From Stieleria neptunia (lineage in GTDB: Bacteria; Planctomycetota; Planctomycetia; Pirellulales; Pirellulaceae), in assembly GCF_007754155.1 (NCBI RefSeq), contig NZ_CP037423.1:8304938-8368937 (forward strand): a stretch of 64,000 bases of DNA, given 5' to 3'. Below the pieces are notes generated by a model. It did not search any database and was not told where the DNA came from. It saw nothing but the letters and a program-made list of their open reading frames with translations. This document shows positions 38,149 to 47,192 of this stretch, in pieces (position 1 is the stretch's first letter; each line of letters opens with the position of its first letter). The position numbers and the translations under genes are program-made.

Positions 38149-41100
38149 ATGCGTGATCTTGATCTCTGGATGGCCCTGGGCGGCGGCGATTCGGTCCCCG
38201 ACTTGGCGATCCGGATCGAAACGCTTGCCAACGCGCCGCTGCACCGGCGCGTTCCCTATTTCGCACGGTTGCTGCCTTTTGCGCATCACGCCGACGCGGA
38301 CGTGCGCTCGGCGACGCTCAAAGCGTTTTCAGGCTGTGACGGCGCACGCACGCGGCGTGAATGGGTTGCCGCACTCGATGATGATTCGCCAGACGTGGTG
38401 ACCGCAGCCCTTGGCGCGGTCGCGTCGGCGCCGTGCCGTTCGCTATTGGTCCACGCCCTGTTCCATCGCGGTCTCGAAGTACGAAAGGGCGCGGTCCCGA
38501 TTGCGATGGGGCGAGTGCATCAGTGCCGCCCCCAGGGAAACAACGCCGACTTGCCACTCTTTTTGCTCGCCGATGCGCAGTGCCAACGTGTCGTCGTGGA
38601 ACACTTGGACAATGCACAACTGGATCGGGTGCCGCTCGGGTTGCTGATCGAATTGCATCGTGCCGGCCAGCTTGACGATGTGCTGGCCCGCCGCTTGGTG
38701 TTAAAATCTTCTGCGGACGGATTGCTGGTGTTCCTTCGGGACGGCCTGTCCGATGCCGGCGGCGCTGATCCCGGTGATGATTCCGATGTCCGCTGGCTGA
38801 TCGATTTATTCTGGGAGACGGGAGACCTAAACGACAACGATTATTCTTCGTCGCGTTATCCCCAAGGCGTGATCGCGTTTCTCCGCGAGTCGGTCGCCAC
38901 CAAACGAGCCTTGTGGATGAACAAGAGGTTCGTGTTGATTTGCCAAGACATCGCACGGCAACACGGACATTGGAACCTGCAGATCGCTCAAACCTGCTTG
39001 CTGGGCATGGCGTCTGAAGCGGCATGGATGTATGAGAGCATCTTGCCGGTCGATGTCTTTCGCGCGTCGTTGCAGGTCTTTTACGCAAGCGGTCTGGCTC
39101 GAGAGGAAATCGGCGAGTCGATCGTCGACCAACTGCTGCGTCTGCCGTGCTGCCGACGACCGTCGGGACAACTCGACCTGTGGGTGATTGGCGCGTTGTT
39201 GCACTTGCGTCGCCGGGACGGATTCCAGCGTTTGCTGGGGGTCTACAAGATCAACCAGATTGCAGCCGGGTTCGACGAGCGTCCCGAAGAATCGGTGCGG
39301 CTGTTTTCGTATCCGGGTTCGACACGCGAGCGCAACGAACTGATTGAGGCGGTGTTCGCGCGGCGCAGCAAAGATCCACTTGCGGTCGCGGTGATGATGT
39401 GTGCCTTACCCGCCGACGGATTGGATTTCGCCGGGCGACTGACGGCTCACGACGCGGTGAAAACGCTTCATGCGCTGTCGGATTTGTGCACGACCCACGG
39501 GTGGTCGATTTCCACCAACAAATCCGCCGCCATCTCCCACCAACTCAAACAACGATTCTTCGCCGGTGCAACCCTCCACGGTGAAGCCTTTGCAGGTTTT
39601 CTGAATCAGTGGCTGCAAGGCAAGTGGAAGGGTGAAGGGGCGGACGGGGACGTCTCCGTCGACATGGACCACGTGATGGTGCGGCACTGCGCCACGTTTT
39701 CGATCGGCGTGAACGTCCTGACCGATGTCGTGCGATCCATGCAAAACACGTCCTTCGTCGGCTGGATGTTAGAGACCCTGCCGTCGCTGACGATCGCAAG
39801 ATTCCTGTCGCTGATGCCCTCCTGCAGTGGCCTTTCGTATGCCTTGGAGATGACGTTGGCCAACGCGTTGGCCGATCACCGTGAGCCGGCAATCGCCCAA
39901 TGGGCGGGTGACCGCATTGCGATTCGCGACTCTGGCATGAGCCGAAATCAGGCGCTTGAGACACTGGATCCGTCCAGCCAAATGACGCCAATCTCCGATG
40001 AGTTGGCCGAACAGCTCCGCACCGCCGCACCGCATCGCTTGGAATCGATCGTTCGACCGCTGGGCGCCGGTCGCCGCCAAGGCGTGGCGGCGGCGTTGGC
40101 TGATCGGCCCGACCCGGTTGATCACGACGAGCGGGTTTGGGGTTGTGTGGCGTTGCTCTGTTCGGGCGACGGCGTGGATGAAGTCGCGGCGGGTGTTGCA
40201 CGCTTTTCGGTGGACCAAGAGCACATCATCAACGCCGCTGCCGCCGAACTGGCCTCTTTCGGTGACCTCGCCAAGCTGGGGATTTTTGGGCTGGCTGTGA
40301 TGTTTCGCTGGGAAGCCGCCGCGTTTGCATTCGGCGAACGCTCCATGCAGGATGACACTGAATGTCTTGCATGGCTCCGTCTGGCAGACGACCTTCCCTG
40401 CAAAATACTCTCGCGAGACGTCATTCAATGCGTCGCCCGCGTGTTGGCTCTGTGGATCGCGCGCGATCGCGTTCGCGCAATCGAATTGCTGACCGAAACC
40501 CACTTGGCGGCTTGGCTGGAACAGTTGCAGACTCCCCACGGCAAGCCAGCGGCCGGAGTGCTGATGCGGGCGTTCAAAGCAAATCTCAATCGCCCCGCCT
40601 TCGTGGCGCTGCGCGATCGAGCCGCTGAGATTCTGCCCAACTTGTCCGAATCACTTCAATTTCAACTCCGTTCCTGGGTCGACGCGACCGACCTCGGTTC
40701 GATGGCGATTAGCGCTCGTGTCCAAAAGGTATCCAGCAGCCCTGACGTCGCCCAGGCAATCGCCAGTTGCACCGATCTGGATCAATTGACACAGTGGCTC
40801 GCCGAGCGAAACAGCGGGATCGTCAGCGACGCCGCGGTCCGTCTGGTTGAACTCGGCCGACCGGGCATCGAACGTTTGGTGATCACGCTGAAACAGCCGA
40901 CGCCGGTGCGTTGTGTTTCGATCATCGCAGAAACCATTTCGCTATGGCCTGCCGAGACGATCAACGTCGTGCAAACGTTGATCGATGATGAAGCGGGGCT
41001 GCCCGATTCGGTGCGTTTCCTCGTCGCGTTGGAGGCGTTGGATGCTTTCGGAACGGAAACGGCCGAACCCCAAGGCATCGGGGTCGCACCGACCCTGGAC

Positions 41101-43371
41101 CTCATCTCACAGTTGCTGCTCCGCCCTTGTGATCAGTCATGGGTTCATGTGCTGGACATGAAACGGTTGCTGCAATGGCTGTCGCCGACCACCAAGGATT
41201 CCTATGCGTCATTGTGGATCGACTCCCCGCATCCCAACGTGTACCGATTCGCGGTCGCCCACCAAATCGCCAACCTGAACATGCTCGGCGACGAAGAAAC
41301 CTCAAACGCTTTGGCTGTCGAAGCGGACCTTGAGAAATTTCTGCGGCACGGAACCGATCGCGATTCCGTTTATCGCGTCGTGGCATCGGTCGCACTCGCC
41401 CGTCGAGGCAACTGGGTGGGCTTTCCGATCCTGTTGGCTCATCGGCTTTCCAAAGCGTATGGAGCCCCCAACGATCCGCTGGAACAATTGCCCGACACGT
41501 TCTGCCCAGACGAACTGGTGGTCGAAACGGCTCAGTCGTTGTTGATGGCGGGCCCGAAGGTGATCGGGGAATCAGAAATCGCCTCAGTGATCGATTTCTA
41601 CCGCAGCAGCGAAAACGTGGTCGCCGCCGGGAATCTGGTCATGCGTGAAGCGATGGATGAAAACGTTCGTCAATCGGCTGCCCGTCAGATGCGCAGCGAG
41701 CTACACCGCCAAGCCAAACTGCGCCGCATCGCCAACGTCTTCCAACGCGGCATTCGGCTCGGCCGGGAGTTGACCGGTCGGCTGTTTTCCATCGAAATGA
41801 TCGGCGGGTCCGATTTCGGCTACACGCGATTAAACGAGGACCGCGTGTACATCAATCCGATGCCGTTGCTCAATGGCACCGCCAATGCCGAAGACATCGT
41901 GGAAGGATTGATCTTGCATGAGTTCGGGCACCACCTCTACCACCGGGGCCCCCAGCAACAAGCCGTATGGGAGGAAGCGGATTCGATCGGGATGGGCAGA
42001 CTGCTGAATCTGGTGTCCGACGAGCACCTGGAACGCAACCTCCGTGCACTCGACCGGTCCTATGGCGACCAACTGAAACGTTTGGGTGCCTACGCCTTCA
42101 ATCGCAGTGCCAAAGAATTTGACGTCGACTACATCCTGGAATTGCTCGGCCGACACACCGCCGGCGTGCTGCAAGCCCATCCTCCCGCGGTCGCCCGCAA
42201 CCCGGCGTGTTTGCGAGTTCGTGGCGGCAGCTTGTTGCAGGAATTGGAACGCTCCGGCAGCAGCTTTTCGCGATTCTTTCGCGCCTTGCGTCTGGGGCTG
42301 GGAAATCGTCACAACGACCCGAAAGTCGCCGAGGCCTTGGCGCTGTTTGACAAAGGATTCCGCAAACTGAGAATGCCGCAATTGCTGGACATCTGCAAAC
42401 GACTTCATCAAATCTTCGGCGACGAAGCATGCATGCAGCGGTGCTTGTCGGCGGACGATTTGATCGCCGACCCCGACGGCGATCTGATCATCAAGGCCGA
42501 CGGAATTTCCAACGACGACATCCAGTCGGAGATCCACCGGATCAAGCGAAAGCCCAGTGAGTCGAACGATTCGGGCAGCGGCAGACGCATTCGTGCGATC
42601 AATGTCGGCGAAGATCTGCACTTTGATTTGCTGACCCAGATCCGCCGTTTGCCGTTTCACCCTGCAACCTACCGTCCCTATTCCCAGCAGGTCGCGGCGG
42701 CTTCGAGACGGTTTCGTGATTTTCTGCGTGACTTGGGACTCAGTCGCGTGCGGTGCCCGCGGCGAATTCGGGGACGACAGGTCGACGCCGCACGGTTGAA
42801 AGATTTGGTGCTCAAGGGCGACCCCCGCGTGCTCGTCGCACGTGAGCAGCGGTACCACAATGACTTGTTCTTGTCGGTGGTCGTCGACTGCAGCGGGTCG
42901 ATGGAATTTGGCGACAACCTGTCCAAAGCACAACTGTTTGCCGCGATGATGGCCGAAGCGTGTCGCGACTTGGATGGCGTCGATCTGCGTTTGTTTGGGT
43001 TCACCGACACAGAAATCTATGACGCCGGCGATGCGCGTCGTCCCGCCGTCGCCGAATTTCGTGCCGGTGGAGGAAACAACGACGCCGCGGCGCTCTGGCA
43101 TGCTTCGGAGGTTGCGTCACAATCCAAACGCAGTGCCAAGGTGGTGGTGATGATCAGCGACGGACTGCCGACCGAATGCAGCACCGAAGCGCTCAAGGCA
43201 CTCGTCGCTCGACTGTCACGCCGCGGCGATTTGGTGTGTGCCCAAGTCGCCGTTCAACCGCTGGCGGAAGTTTGCTTTTCACACTACATCGAATTGACGG
43301 ACGCCGACACGATGGTCTCGGTGCAACGATTCGGTGCGATCGTCGCGAGACTGGTCAAAGGCATTTTATAA
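38149..43371 (+). CDS. Giant HEAT-like / HExxH metallopeptidase-like / VWA protein
   Basis: A 1740-residue protein without signal peptide or clear membrane helix, so probably cytoplasmic. The ATG at 38149 has a GAAGGA ribosome-binding site 8 bases upstream. The first about 1150 residues are helical HEAT-like repeats (ADVRSATLKAFSGC, SPDVVTAALGAVAS). Residues about 1200-1350 contain LILHEFGHHLYHRG (His1257, Glu1258, His1261), a zinc-metallopeptidase motif, with EEAD (1275-1278) as a candidate third ligand. A CobT-like lead-in (GRQVDAARLKDLVLKGDPRV) precedes the VWA domain with a complete MIDAS start, DCSGS (Asp1580, Ser1582, Ser1584), GFTDTE and MISDGLPTE. The MoxR-type ATPase gene starts 17 bases downstream. 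Known MoxR-VWA pairs remodel or metallate target proteins; the fusion to a peptidase-like domain is unusual. Confidence 0.85.
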   Translation: MRDLDLWMALGGGDSVPDLAIRIETLANAPLHRRVPYFARLLPFAHHADADVRSATLKAFSGCDGARTRREWVAALDDDSPDVVTAALGAVASAPCRSLLVHALFHRGLEVRKGAVPIAMGRVHQCRPQGNNADLPLFLLADAQCQRVVVEHLDNAQLDRVPLGLLIELHRAGQLDDVLARRLVLKSSADGLLVFLRDGLSDAGGADPGDDSDVRWLIDLFWETGDLNDNDYSSSRYPQGVIAFLRESVATKRALWMNKRFVLICQDIARQHGHWNLQIAQTCLLGMASEAAWMYESILPVDVFRASLQVFYASGLAREEIGESIVDQLLRLPCCRRPSGQLDLWVIGALLHLRRRDGFQRLLGVYKINQIAAGFDERPEESVRLFSYPGSTRERNELIEAVFARRSKDPLAVAVMMCALPADGLDFAGRLTAHDAVKTLHALSDLCTTHGWSISTNKSAAISHQLKQRFFAGATLHGEAFAGFLNQWLQGKWKGEGADGDVSVDMDHVMVRHCATFSIGVNVLTDVVRSMQNTSFVGWMLETLPSLTIARFLSLMPSCSGLSYALEMTLANALADHREPAIAQWAGDRIAIRDSGMSRNQALETLDPSSQMTPISDELAEQLRTAAPHRLESIVRPLGAGRRQGVAAALADRPDPVDHDERVWGCVALLCSGDGVDEVAAGVARFSVDQEHIINAAAAELASFGDLAKLGIFGLAVMFRWEAAAFAFGERSMQDDTECLAWLRLADDLPCKILSRDVIQCVARVLALWIARDRVRAIELLTETHLAAWLEQLQTPHGKPAAGVLMRAFKANLNRPAFVALRDRAAEILPNLSESLQFQLRSWVDATDLGSMAISARVQKVSSSPDVAQAIASCTDLDQLTQWLAERNSGIVSDAAVRLVELGRPGIERLVITLKQPTPVRCVSIIAETISLWPAETINVVQTLIDDEAGLPDSVRFLVALEALDAFGTETAEPQGIGVAPTLDLISQLLLRPCDQSWVHVLDMKRLLQWLSPTTKDSYASLWIDSPHPNVYRFAVAHQIANLNMLGDEETSNALAVEADLEKFLRHGTDRDSVYRVVASVALARRGNWVGFPILLAHRLSKAYGAPNDPLEQLPDTFCPDELVVETAQSLLMAGPKVIGESEIASVIDFYRSSENVVAAGNLVMREAMDENVRQSAARQMRSELHRQAKLRRIANVFQRGIRLGRELTGRLFSIEMIGGSDFGYTRLNEDRVYINPMPLLNGTANAEDIVEGLILHEFGHHLYHRGPQQQAVWEEADSIGMGRLLNLVSDEHLERNLRALDRSYGDQLKRLGAYAFNRSAKEFDVDYILELLGRHTAGVLQAHPPAVARNPACLRVRGGSLLQELERSGSSFSRFFRALRLGLGNRHNDPKVAEALALFDKGFRKLRMPQLLDICKRLHQIFGDEACMQRCLSADDLIADPDGDLIIKADGISNDDIQSEIHRIKRKPSESNDSGSGRRIRAINVGEDLHFDLLTQIRRLPFHPATYRPYSQQVAAASRRFRDFLRDLGLSRVRCPRRIRGRQVDAARLKDLVLKGDPRVLVAREQRYHNDLFLSVVVDCSGSMEFGDNLSKAQLFAAMMAEACRDLDGVDLRLFGFTDTEIYDAGDARRPAVAEFRAGGGNNDAAALWHASEVASQSKRSAKVVVMISDGLPTECSTEALKALVARLSRRGDLVCAQVAVQPLAEVCFSHYIELTDADTMVSVQRFGAIVARLVKGIL

Positions 43372-43388
43372 GAACCGAGGAAGTGATC

Positions 43389-44498
43389 ATGGAGAAATGG
43401 AACATTGACGACCTTTCGGTTGGCATGCTGGTCGAAGCGACGTTTTGGGCCAACCCGGTCGAGTCGAGCGACTTTCGCTTTCGCGCAACGCACCTGGACG
43501 GGCGTCGAGCCCCAAAAGTCGTGCTTTGCGACGACATGCGAATCGTTGCCGGAACGCCCTGCCGCGTCAGAATCAAAGCGATCAAGAAACCGGCGCGTGA
43601 GGACCGCGGATCGATCGAAGTCGAATTTGATCGTCTGCTCGAGTTTCGACTCGATGGCGTGTACCTGGACCCGCTGGTCTCCAAAAAACTTCAAGTGCTG
43701 TTGGAAAGCGGTCTGAACATTTTGCTCGACGGCCCACAGGGCTGTGGAAAAACCGTGACCGCGCGATCGATCGCCGAAACGCTGGGGATGGAGTTTGTGT
43801 TTTTCAATTGCGGCGCCGTCATCGACGCGACCGACTTTTTGGCGACGATCCAAGTTCGCGCGTCAGAATCCGGATCGCCCGTGACCGACTTCACCAAAAC
43901 CGAAGTCTTGGAAGCCCTGGAGCATGCGATCGAGGCTCCGGAAAAACGATTCCTGGTGTTTTTGGACGAACTGAATCGGTGTCCCGAAAGTGCCCGCAAC
44001 GCGCTGATGCCCGCGCTCGATTCATCACGCCGACTGTTTCATCCGATCGAAAACCGGTTCATCCGAATCGGCGACAACGTTCAATTCGTCGCGGCGGTCA
44101 ATCGCGGCAGCGAGTTCTCGGCGACCTTTGGGATCGATGCCGCGCAACTGGATCGATTCGCGCCGGTGCAAATGGATTACTTGCCGGCGCCCGAGGAGGT
44201 CAAACTACTGAAGTCACGACACCCCGAGTTGAGCGAAGCGATCCTGAAACGAATCGTCAGCCTGGCGGGGAAAGTCCGCGGCGCCGCCGAAATCCCGGGC
44301 GGTTTATCCGTCCGGGCGACCGACGAAGTCTGTGTCTATCTGAAGCATCCCCTGTTTTCCGAGCAGCCGCACAAGGACCTGCCCGAGATTTTGAAGTCGT
44401 CTTTCTGCGGTCGGTTTGCCGGACGCTGGGACGACGTCACGACCGATGCGGGAGCCGTCTGGGCGCTGATCCAGCGGGGGGCGACGAAAGAGGCTTGA
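43389..44498 (+). CDS. MoxR/CobS-type AAA+ ATPase
   Basis: A 369-residue AAA+ ATPase. An N-terminal domain of about 90 residues of beta character (VEATFWANPVESSDFRFRAT) precedes the ATPase core: Walker A GPQGCGKT (residues 115-122), Walker B FLVFLDE (188-194), sensor-1 Asn238 (AAVNRGSEF) and an arginine finger near Arg256 (QLDRFAPVQMDYL, the usual MoxR phrase). The C-terminal lid follows. The ATG at 43389 has a strong GAGGAAG ribosome-binding site, 17 bases after the VWA gene. By family knowledge, such ATPases form hexamers that work with VWA proteins through the MIDAS site (RavA-ViaA, CobS-CobT). It should be the motor of the adjacent giant protein. Confidence 0.92.
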   Translation: MEKWNIDDLSVGMLVEATFWANPVESSDFRFRATHLDGRRAPKVVLCDDMRIVAGTPCRVRIKAIKKPAREDRGSIEVEFDRLLEFRLDGVYLDPLVSKKLQVLLESGLNILLDGPQGCGKTVTARSIAETLGMEFVFFNCGAVIDATDFLATIQVRASESGSPVTDFTKTEVLEALEHAIEAPEKRFLVFLDELNRCPESARNALMPALDSSRRLFHPIENRFIRIGDNVQFVAAVNRGSEFSATFGIDAAQLDRFAPVQMDYLPAPEEVKLLKSRHPELSEAILKRIVSLAGKVRGAAEIPGGLSVRATDEVCVYLKHPLFSEQPHKDLPEILKSSFCGRFAGRWDDVTTDAGAVWALIQRGATKEA

Positions 44499-44559
44499 TG
44501 GGCAGCGTGTGATAGTTCACGATGGAGTGACAGAACCGTATTCCTTCCTGAACGAACCG

Positions 44560-45162
44560 ATGACCGAATCGATCTCAAAAGTGGCAGAGCGTGCGGGGCA
44601 ATTCTTCATGGGACAATCACCGATCCATCAAGCCATGCTGCGCCTGACCAAGACGCTCGGCGAAATGCAAATCCCCTTTGCAATCGCAGGCGCGATGGCC
44701 GCCAATGCTCACGGTCATCGGCGAACAACGGCCGATATCGATATCCTGATTCGCGGCGAAGACTTGGAAAAGTTCAAACAGCAGTACATCGGTCGCGGCT
44801 GGGTCAACAAGTTCGAAGGTTCCAAGAACTTCCGCGACGCCGTGTGCGGGGTCGACATTGATGCGTTGATCGTCGGCGGTTATCCCGGCGATGGACTGCC
44901 CAAACCGGTTTCCTTCCCCGAGCCGGAACGCGTCTCGGAAGTCAAGGAGGACGGGATCCCGTTCGTCTCCTTGAAGACGTTGCTGGAGCTGAAACTGGCC
45001 AGCGGCATGACGGCATCGCATCGCATGCAAGACATGGCTGATGTGATGAACCTGATTCGCGCCAACGGCTTGCCAAAGGACTTCGCCGAAAACCTGGAAC
45101 CCTACGTCGCCGAAAAGTTCGGCGAGATGTGGCAAGCGGCGCAAATCAGCGATGAACATTAG
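44560..45162 (+). CDS. AbiEii/AbiGii-like nucleotidyltransferase
   Basis: About 200 residues. The nucleotidyltransferase (Pol beta superfamily) motif is visible as FAIAGAMAANAHGHRRTTAD followed by IDIL, giving the two aspartates of the DxD motif (TADIDI) after a GA/GS-like helix start, as in AbiEii toxins and related DUF1814/DUF6036-type proteins. A third acidic residue is likely in VDIDALIVGG. The substrate may be a nucleotide and an RNA or protein acceptor. The start is uncertain: ATG at 44560 or a GTG at 44509; none has a strong ribosome-binding site. It lies 61 bases after the ATPase gene and no antitoxin-like small gene is adjacent. A perfect palindrome follows its stop by two bases. Confidence 0.75.
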   Translation: MTESISKVAERAGQFFMGQSPIHQAMLRLTKTLGEMQIPFAIAGAMAANAHGHRRTTADIDILIRGEDLEKFKQQYIGRGWVNKFEGSKNFRDAVCGVDIDALIVGGYPGDGLPKPVSFPEPERVSEVKEDGIPFVSLKTLLELKLASGMTASHRMQDMADVMNLIRANGLPKDFAENLEPYVAEKFGEMWQAAQISDEH

Positions 45163-45164
45163 TC

Positions 45165-45216
45165 GGTAGGTGACGCTGTGCGTCACGGTCCGATGTGACG
45201 CACAGCGTCACCTACC
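45165..45216. terminator. 22-bp perfect palindrome between convergent genes (family G)
   Basis: Left arm 45165-45186 (GGTAGGTGACGCTGTGCGTC plus AC), 8-base loop, right arm 45195-45216. It begins two bases after the nucleotidyltransferase stop and ends six bases before the sulfatase stop, so it is well placed as a two-way terminator. A related fragment occurs at about 35032-35054. Confidence 0.85.
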
Positions 45217-45222
45217 TCGCGA

Positions 45223-46770
45223 TCACTCGTACTTCCATTTCAAAATCCAGGGGTCGTCAAACTCCTTTTGCATCGCCTTCAGTTTGGCTTTGTACGTTTC
45301 CAAGACATCCGCATGGCCGGGGCTGGTCGCCAGGTTCGTCGATTCGTTCGGATCGGTTCGCATGTCGTACAATTCAAACTCCGGTCGTTGGACGTAGCGG
45401 CCGACCGTCATCTGTCCGTACGGTGCATCGTCGCCCTTGGCCAGTTGGGCTTGCCAACTGCTGGCGGCCCACAAGTCCGACGCGAAGGGGTAGGGAAGCG
45501 GATGGGCGATGTTCCAAATCAGTTTGAAGTCGTTGTCGCGAACGACACGCATCGGATAATACATTTGGATTTCATGAAACGTGTGCGACGCCATGATGGT
45601 TTCATGATGTGGCTTCGTCGGTTCGGCCAACACCGGCATCCATGATTTGCCGTGGTAGGAAACAAACGGTTTGTTCCCGTTGCGATTTTCCTTCAGCGCC
45701 TCACCGCGTTCTTTCCAAAACTTGTTGGCGTTCAAGGGATTCTTGGGGCCGTTGGTCTGGGCATCCAATCCGCCGGCAAAATCGAGCAGACTGGGCGTGA
45801 TATCGATGTGGCTGATCAAGGCTTGTGATTCGACTCCGCGATCGGTCTGATACGGATCGCGGACGACAAACGGAACCCGCAAACCGCCTTCATAGACCGT
45901 CGTTTTCCCGCCGGCGAACGCCATCCCATGGTCGCTGGTGAAGACAATCATCGTTTTGTCGTACAGATCGGCCTCTTTCAAGATTTCGACCAGCCGTGCG
46001 ACTCCCGCGTCGATCCGCGAACAGGACTGGTAGTACTGCGCCAACTCTTCACGCGTTTCGGGCGTGTCGGGCAAAAACGGCGGCACCGTCACCTCGGCCG
46101 GATCAAAGAAGACCTCGTCGACGCCGGGGAAAGCCCCACGGTTCGGCTTATTTCCGAACAGATTGGGTTTCAGCTCGCGCTCGCTCGATTTGTCAACGCC
46201 GCCGCCTCGGTGGGGATCGGACGTCGCAAAGTACAAAAAGAACGGTCGCTCGTCGTCCTGGTCGGTCAAGAAGGCTTTGGACGTCTCAGCCATCTCGACC
46301 GCGTTGCGTGAGTTCGCCTTGAGATAGGTTTCGAACTGATAAACCGTCTCTGGAGCGACGTGGTATTTGCCGATCTGGCCGGTGCGATAGCCGGCCCGTT
46401 GCATCACCCGCGGCAGCGAGAGTGACACGACGTCATGAAACGAAGCAAATTTGTGATAGTGATGTTGGTGTCCGAATTGTCCGTTGCGGTGATTGTGCAA
46501 ACCGCTCATCACCACGCTGCGGCTGGCGCTGCAGGAGGCGGTGGTTGCAAAGGCGTTTCGAAAGACGACGCCATCGGCCGCCAACGCATCGATCGCCGGG
46601 GTTCTGGCCGCCGCGTCGCCGTAACATCCCAGCGTCGGACTTTCATCGTCGGTGATGATGAAGATGACGTTTCGTTCGGCGGCTTGGCCAACCGTTGTCA
46701 CGGAGAACCATGAAGTGCTGAGCAGGAGGAGGGAAAACACAATTCGGGCAGACGCAATTCGAACGGGCAT
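45223..46770 (-). CDS. Exported type I (Cys-type) sulfatase
   Basis: A 515-residue arylsulfatase-family enzyme that hydrolyses sulfate esters, probably of polysaccharides. The start ATG at 46770 gives MPVRIASARIVFSLLLLSTS, a signal peptide ending near QAAE. The first metal ligands are in IITDDESPTLG (Asp41, Asp42), and the active-site signature is TASCSASRS, with Cys80 to be converted to formylglycine. HGMAFAGGKTTVYEGGLRVP carries later metal and substrate ligands. The upstream frame continues for 138 codons, but these translate the family H and B repeats and are not part of the protein. Sulfatases are very numerous in Pirellulaceae. No sulfatase-maturing enzyme is in the window. Confidence 0.93.
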   Translation of the reverse strand: MPVRIASARIVFSLLLLSTSWFSVTTVGQAAERNVIFIITDDESPTLGCYGDAAARTPAIDALAADGVVFRNAFATTASCSASRSVVMSGLHNHRNGQFGHQHHYHKFASFHDVVSLSLPRVMQRAGYRTGQIGKYHVAPETVYQFETYLKANSRNAVEMAETSKAFLTDQDDERPFFLYFATSDPHRGGGVDKSSERELKPNLFGNKPNRGAFPGVDEVFFDPAEVTVPPFLPDTPETREELAQYYQSCSRIDAGVARLVEILKEADLYDKTMIVFTSDHGMAFAGGKTTVYEGGLRVPFVVRDPYQTDRGVESQALISHIDITPSLLDFAGGLDAQTNGPKNPLNANKFWKERGEALKENRNGNKPFVSYHGKSWMPVLAEPTKPHHETIMASHTFHEIQMYYPMRVVRDNDFKLIWNIAHPLPYPFASDLWAASSWQAQLAKGDDAPYGQMTVGRYVQRPEFELYDMRTDPNESTNLATSPGHADVLETYKAKLKAMQKEFDDPWILKWKYE

Positions 46771-47192
46771 CGGAGCTTTGCTTGGGGGCGAGAAAGGGGG
46801 GGGAAAGAATGGCAGGCTCGGTATTCTAGTCCAACTCGGACCGTCGAGCGCGCGGGGGCTGAGACCGGAACGGGATAGGCGGGAGGCGGAGCCTCGAAGA
46901 CAGCGTGTTCCCAGGCAGGAGCCTGGGAACAAGGGGATGCTGACAGCGTGTTCCCAGGCAGGAGCCTGGGAACAAGGGGATGCTGACAGCGTGCTCCCAG
47001 GCGAGAGCCTGGGTGTTAGCGGAAGGGCGCAAGCCCTCCGGTTCCGCACCTTTGCAGAAACACCGGAGGGCTCGCGCCCTGCCGCTAACAATTCGTTCAC
47101 GGCGTCGGGCGGAGCCCGGGAACGGGCTGGGCGGGAGGCAGAGCCTGGAAGACAGCGTGTTCCCAGGCAAGAGCCTGGGAACAAGGGAAATC
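46771..47192. other. 422-base intergenic region made of repeats
   Basis: Between the start of the sulfatase gene and the stop of the DUF4404 gene, both minus strand. Nearly all of it is the family H array with an inserted family B element. The promoter of the sulfatase gene should lie in the 100 bases next to its start (46771-46870), which are free of repeats. Confidence 0.7.
46873..47187. repeat. Family H array interrupted by a family B palindrome
   Basis: Units of about 43 bases, ACAGCGTGTTCCCAGGCAGG followed by AGCCTGGGAACAAGGGGATG, start near 46900 and 46943, with a variant at 46986 and a final copy at about 47153. Each unit contains the hairpin GTTCCCAGGC/GCCTGGGAAC. The third copy is cut at GCCTGGG and continues directly into a family B palindrome (47015-47089); the array resumes at about 47108 with GCGGAGCCCGGGAACGGGCT. 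Confidence 0.85.

Noticed and set aside
37593..38156. 187-codon frame in the 802-base gap
   Set aside because: The translation is Arg/Ser-rich, covers hairpins and family I repeats, and lacks a ribosome-binding site or any family motif.
46771..47184. 138-codon N-terminal extension of the sulfatase
   Set aside because: It translates the family H and B repeats; a normal signal peptide begins at the ATG at 46770.
46900..47187. Regularly spaced repeats as a CRISPR array
   Set aside because: The units are contiguous hairpins without unique spacers and there are no cas genes.
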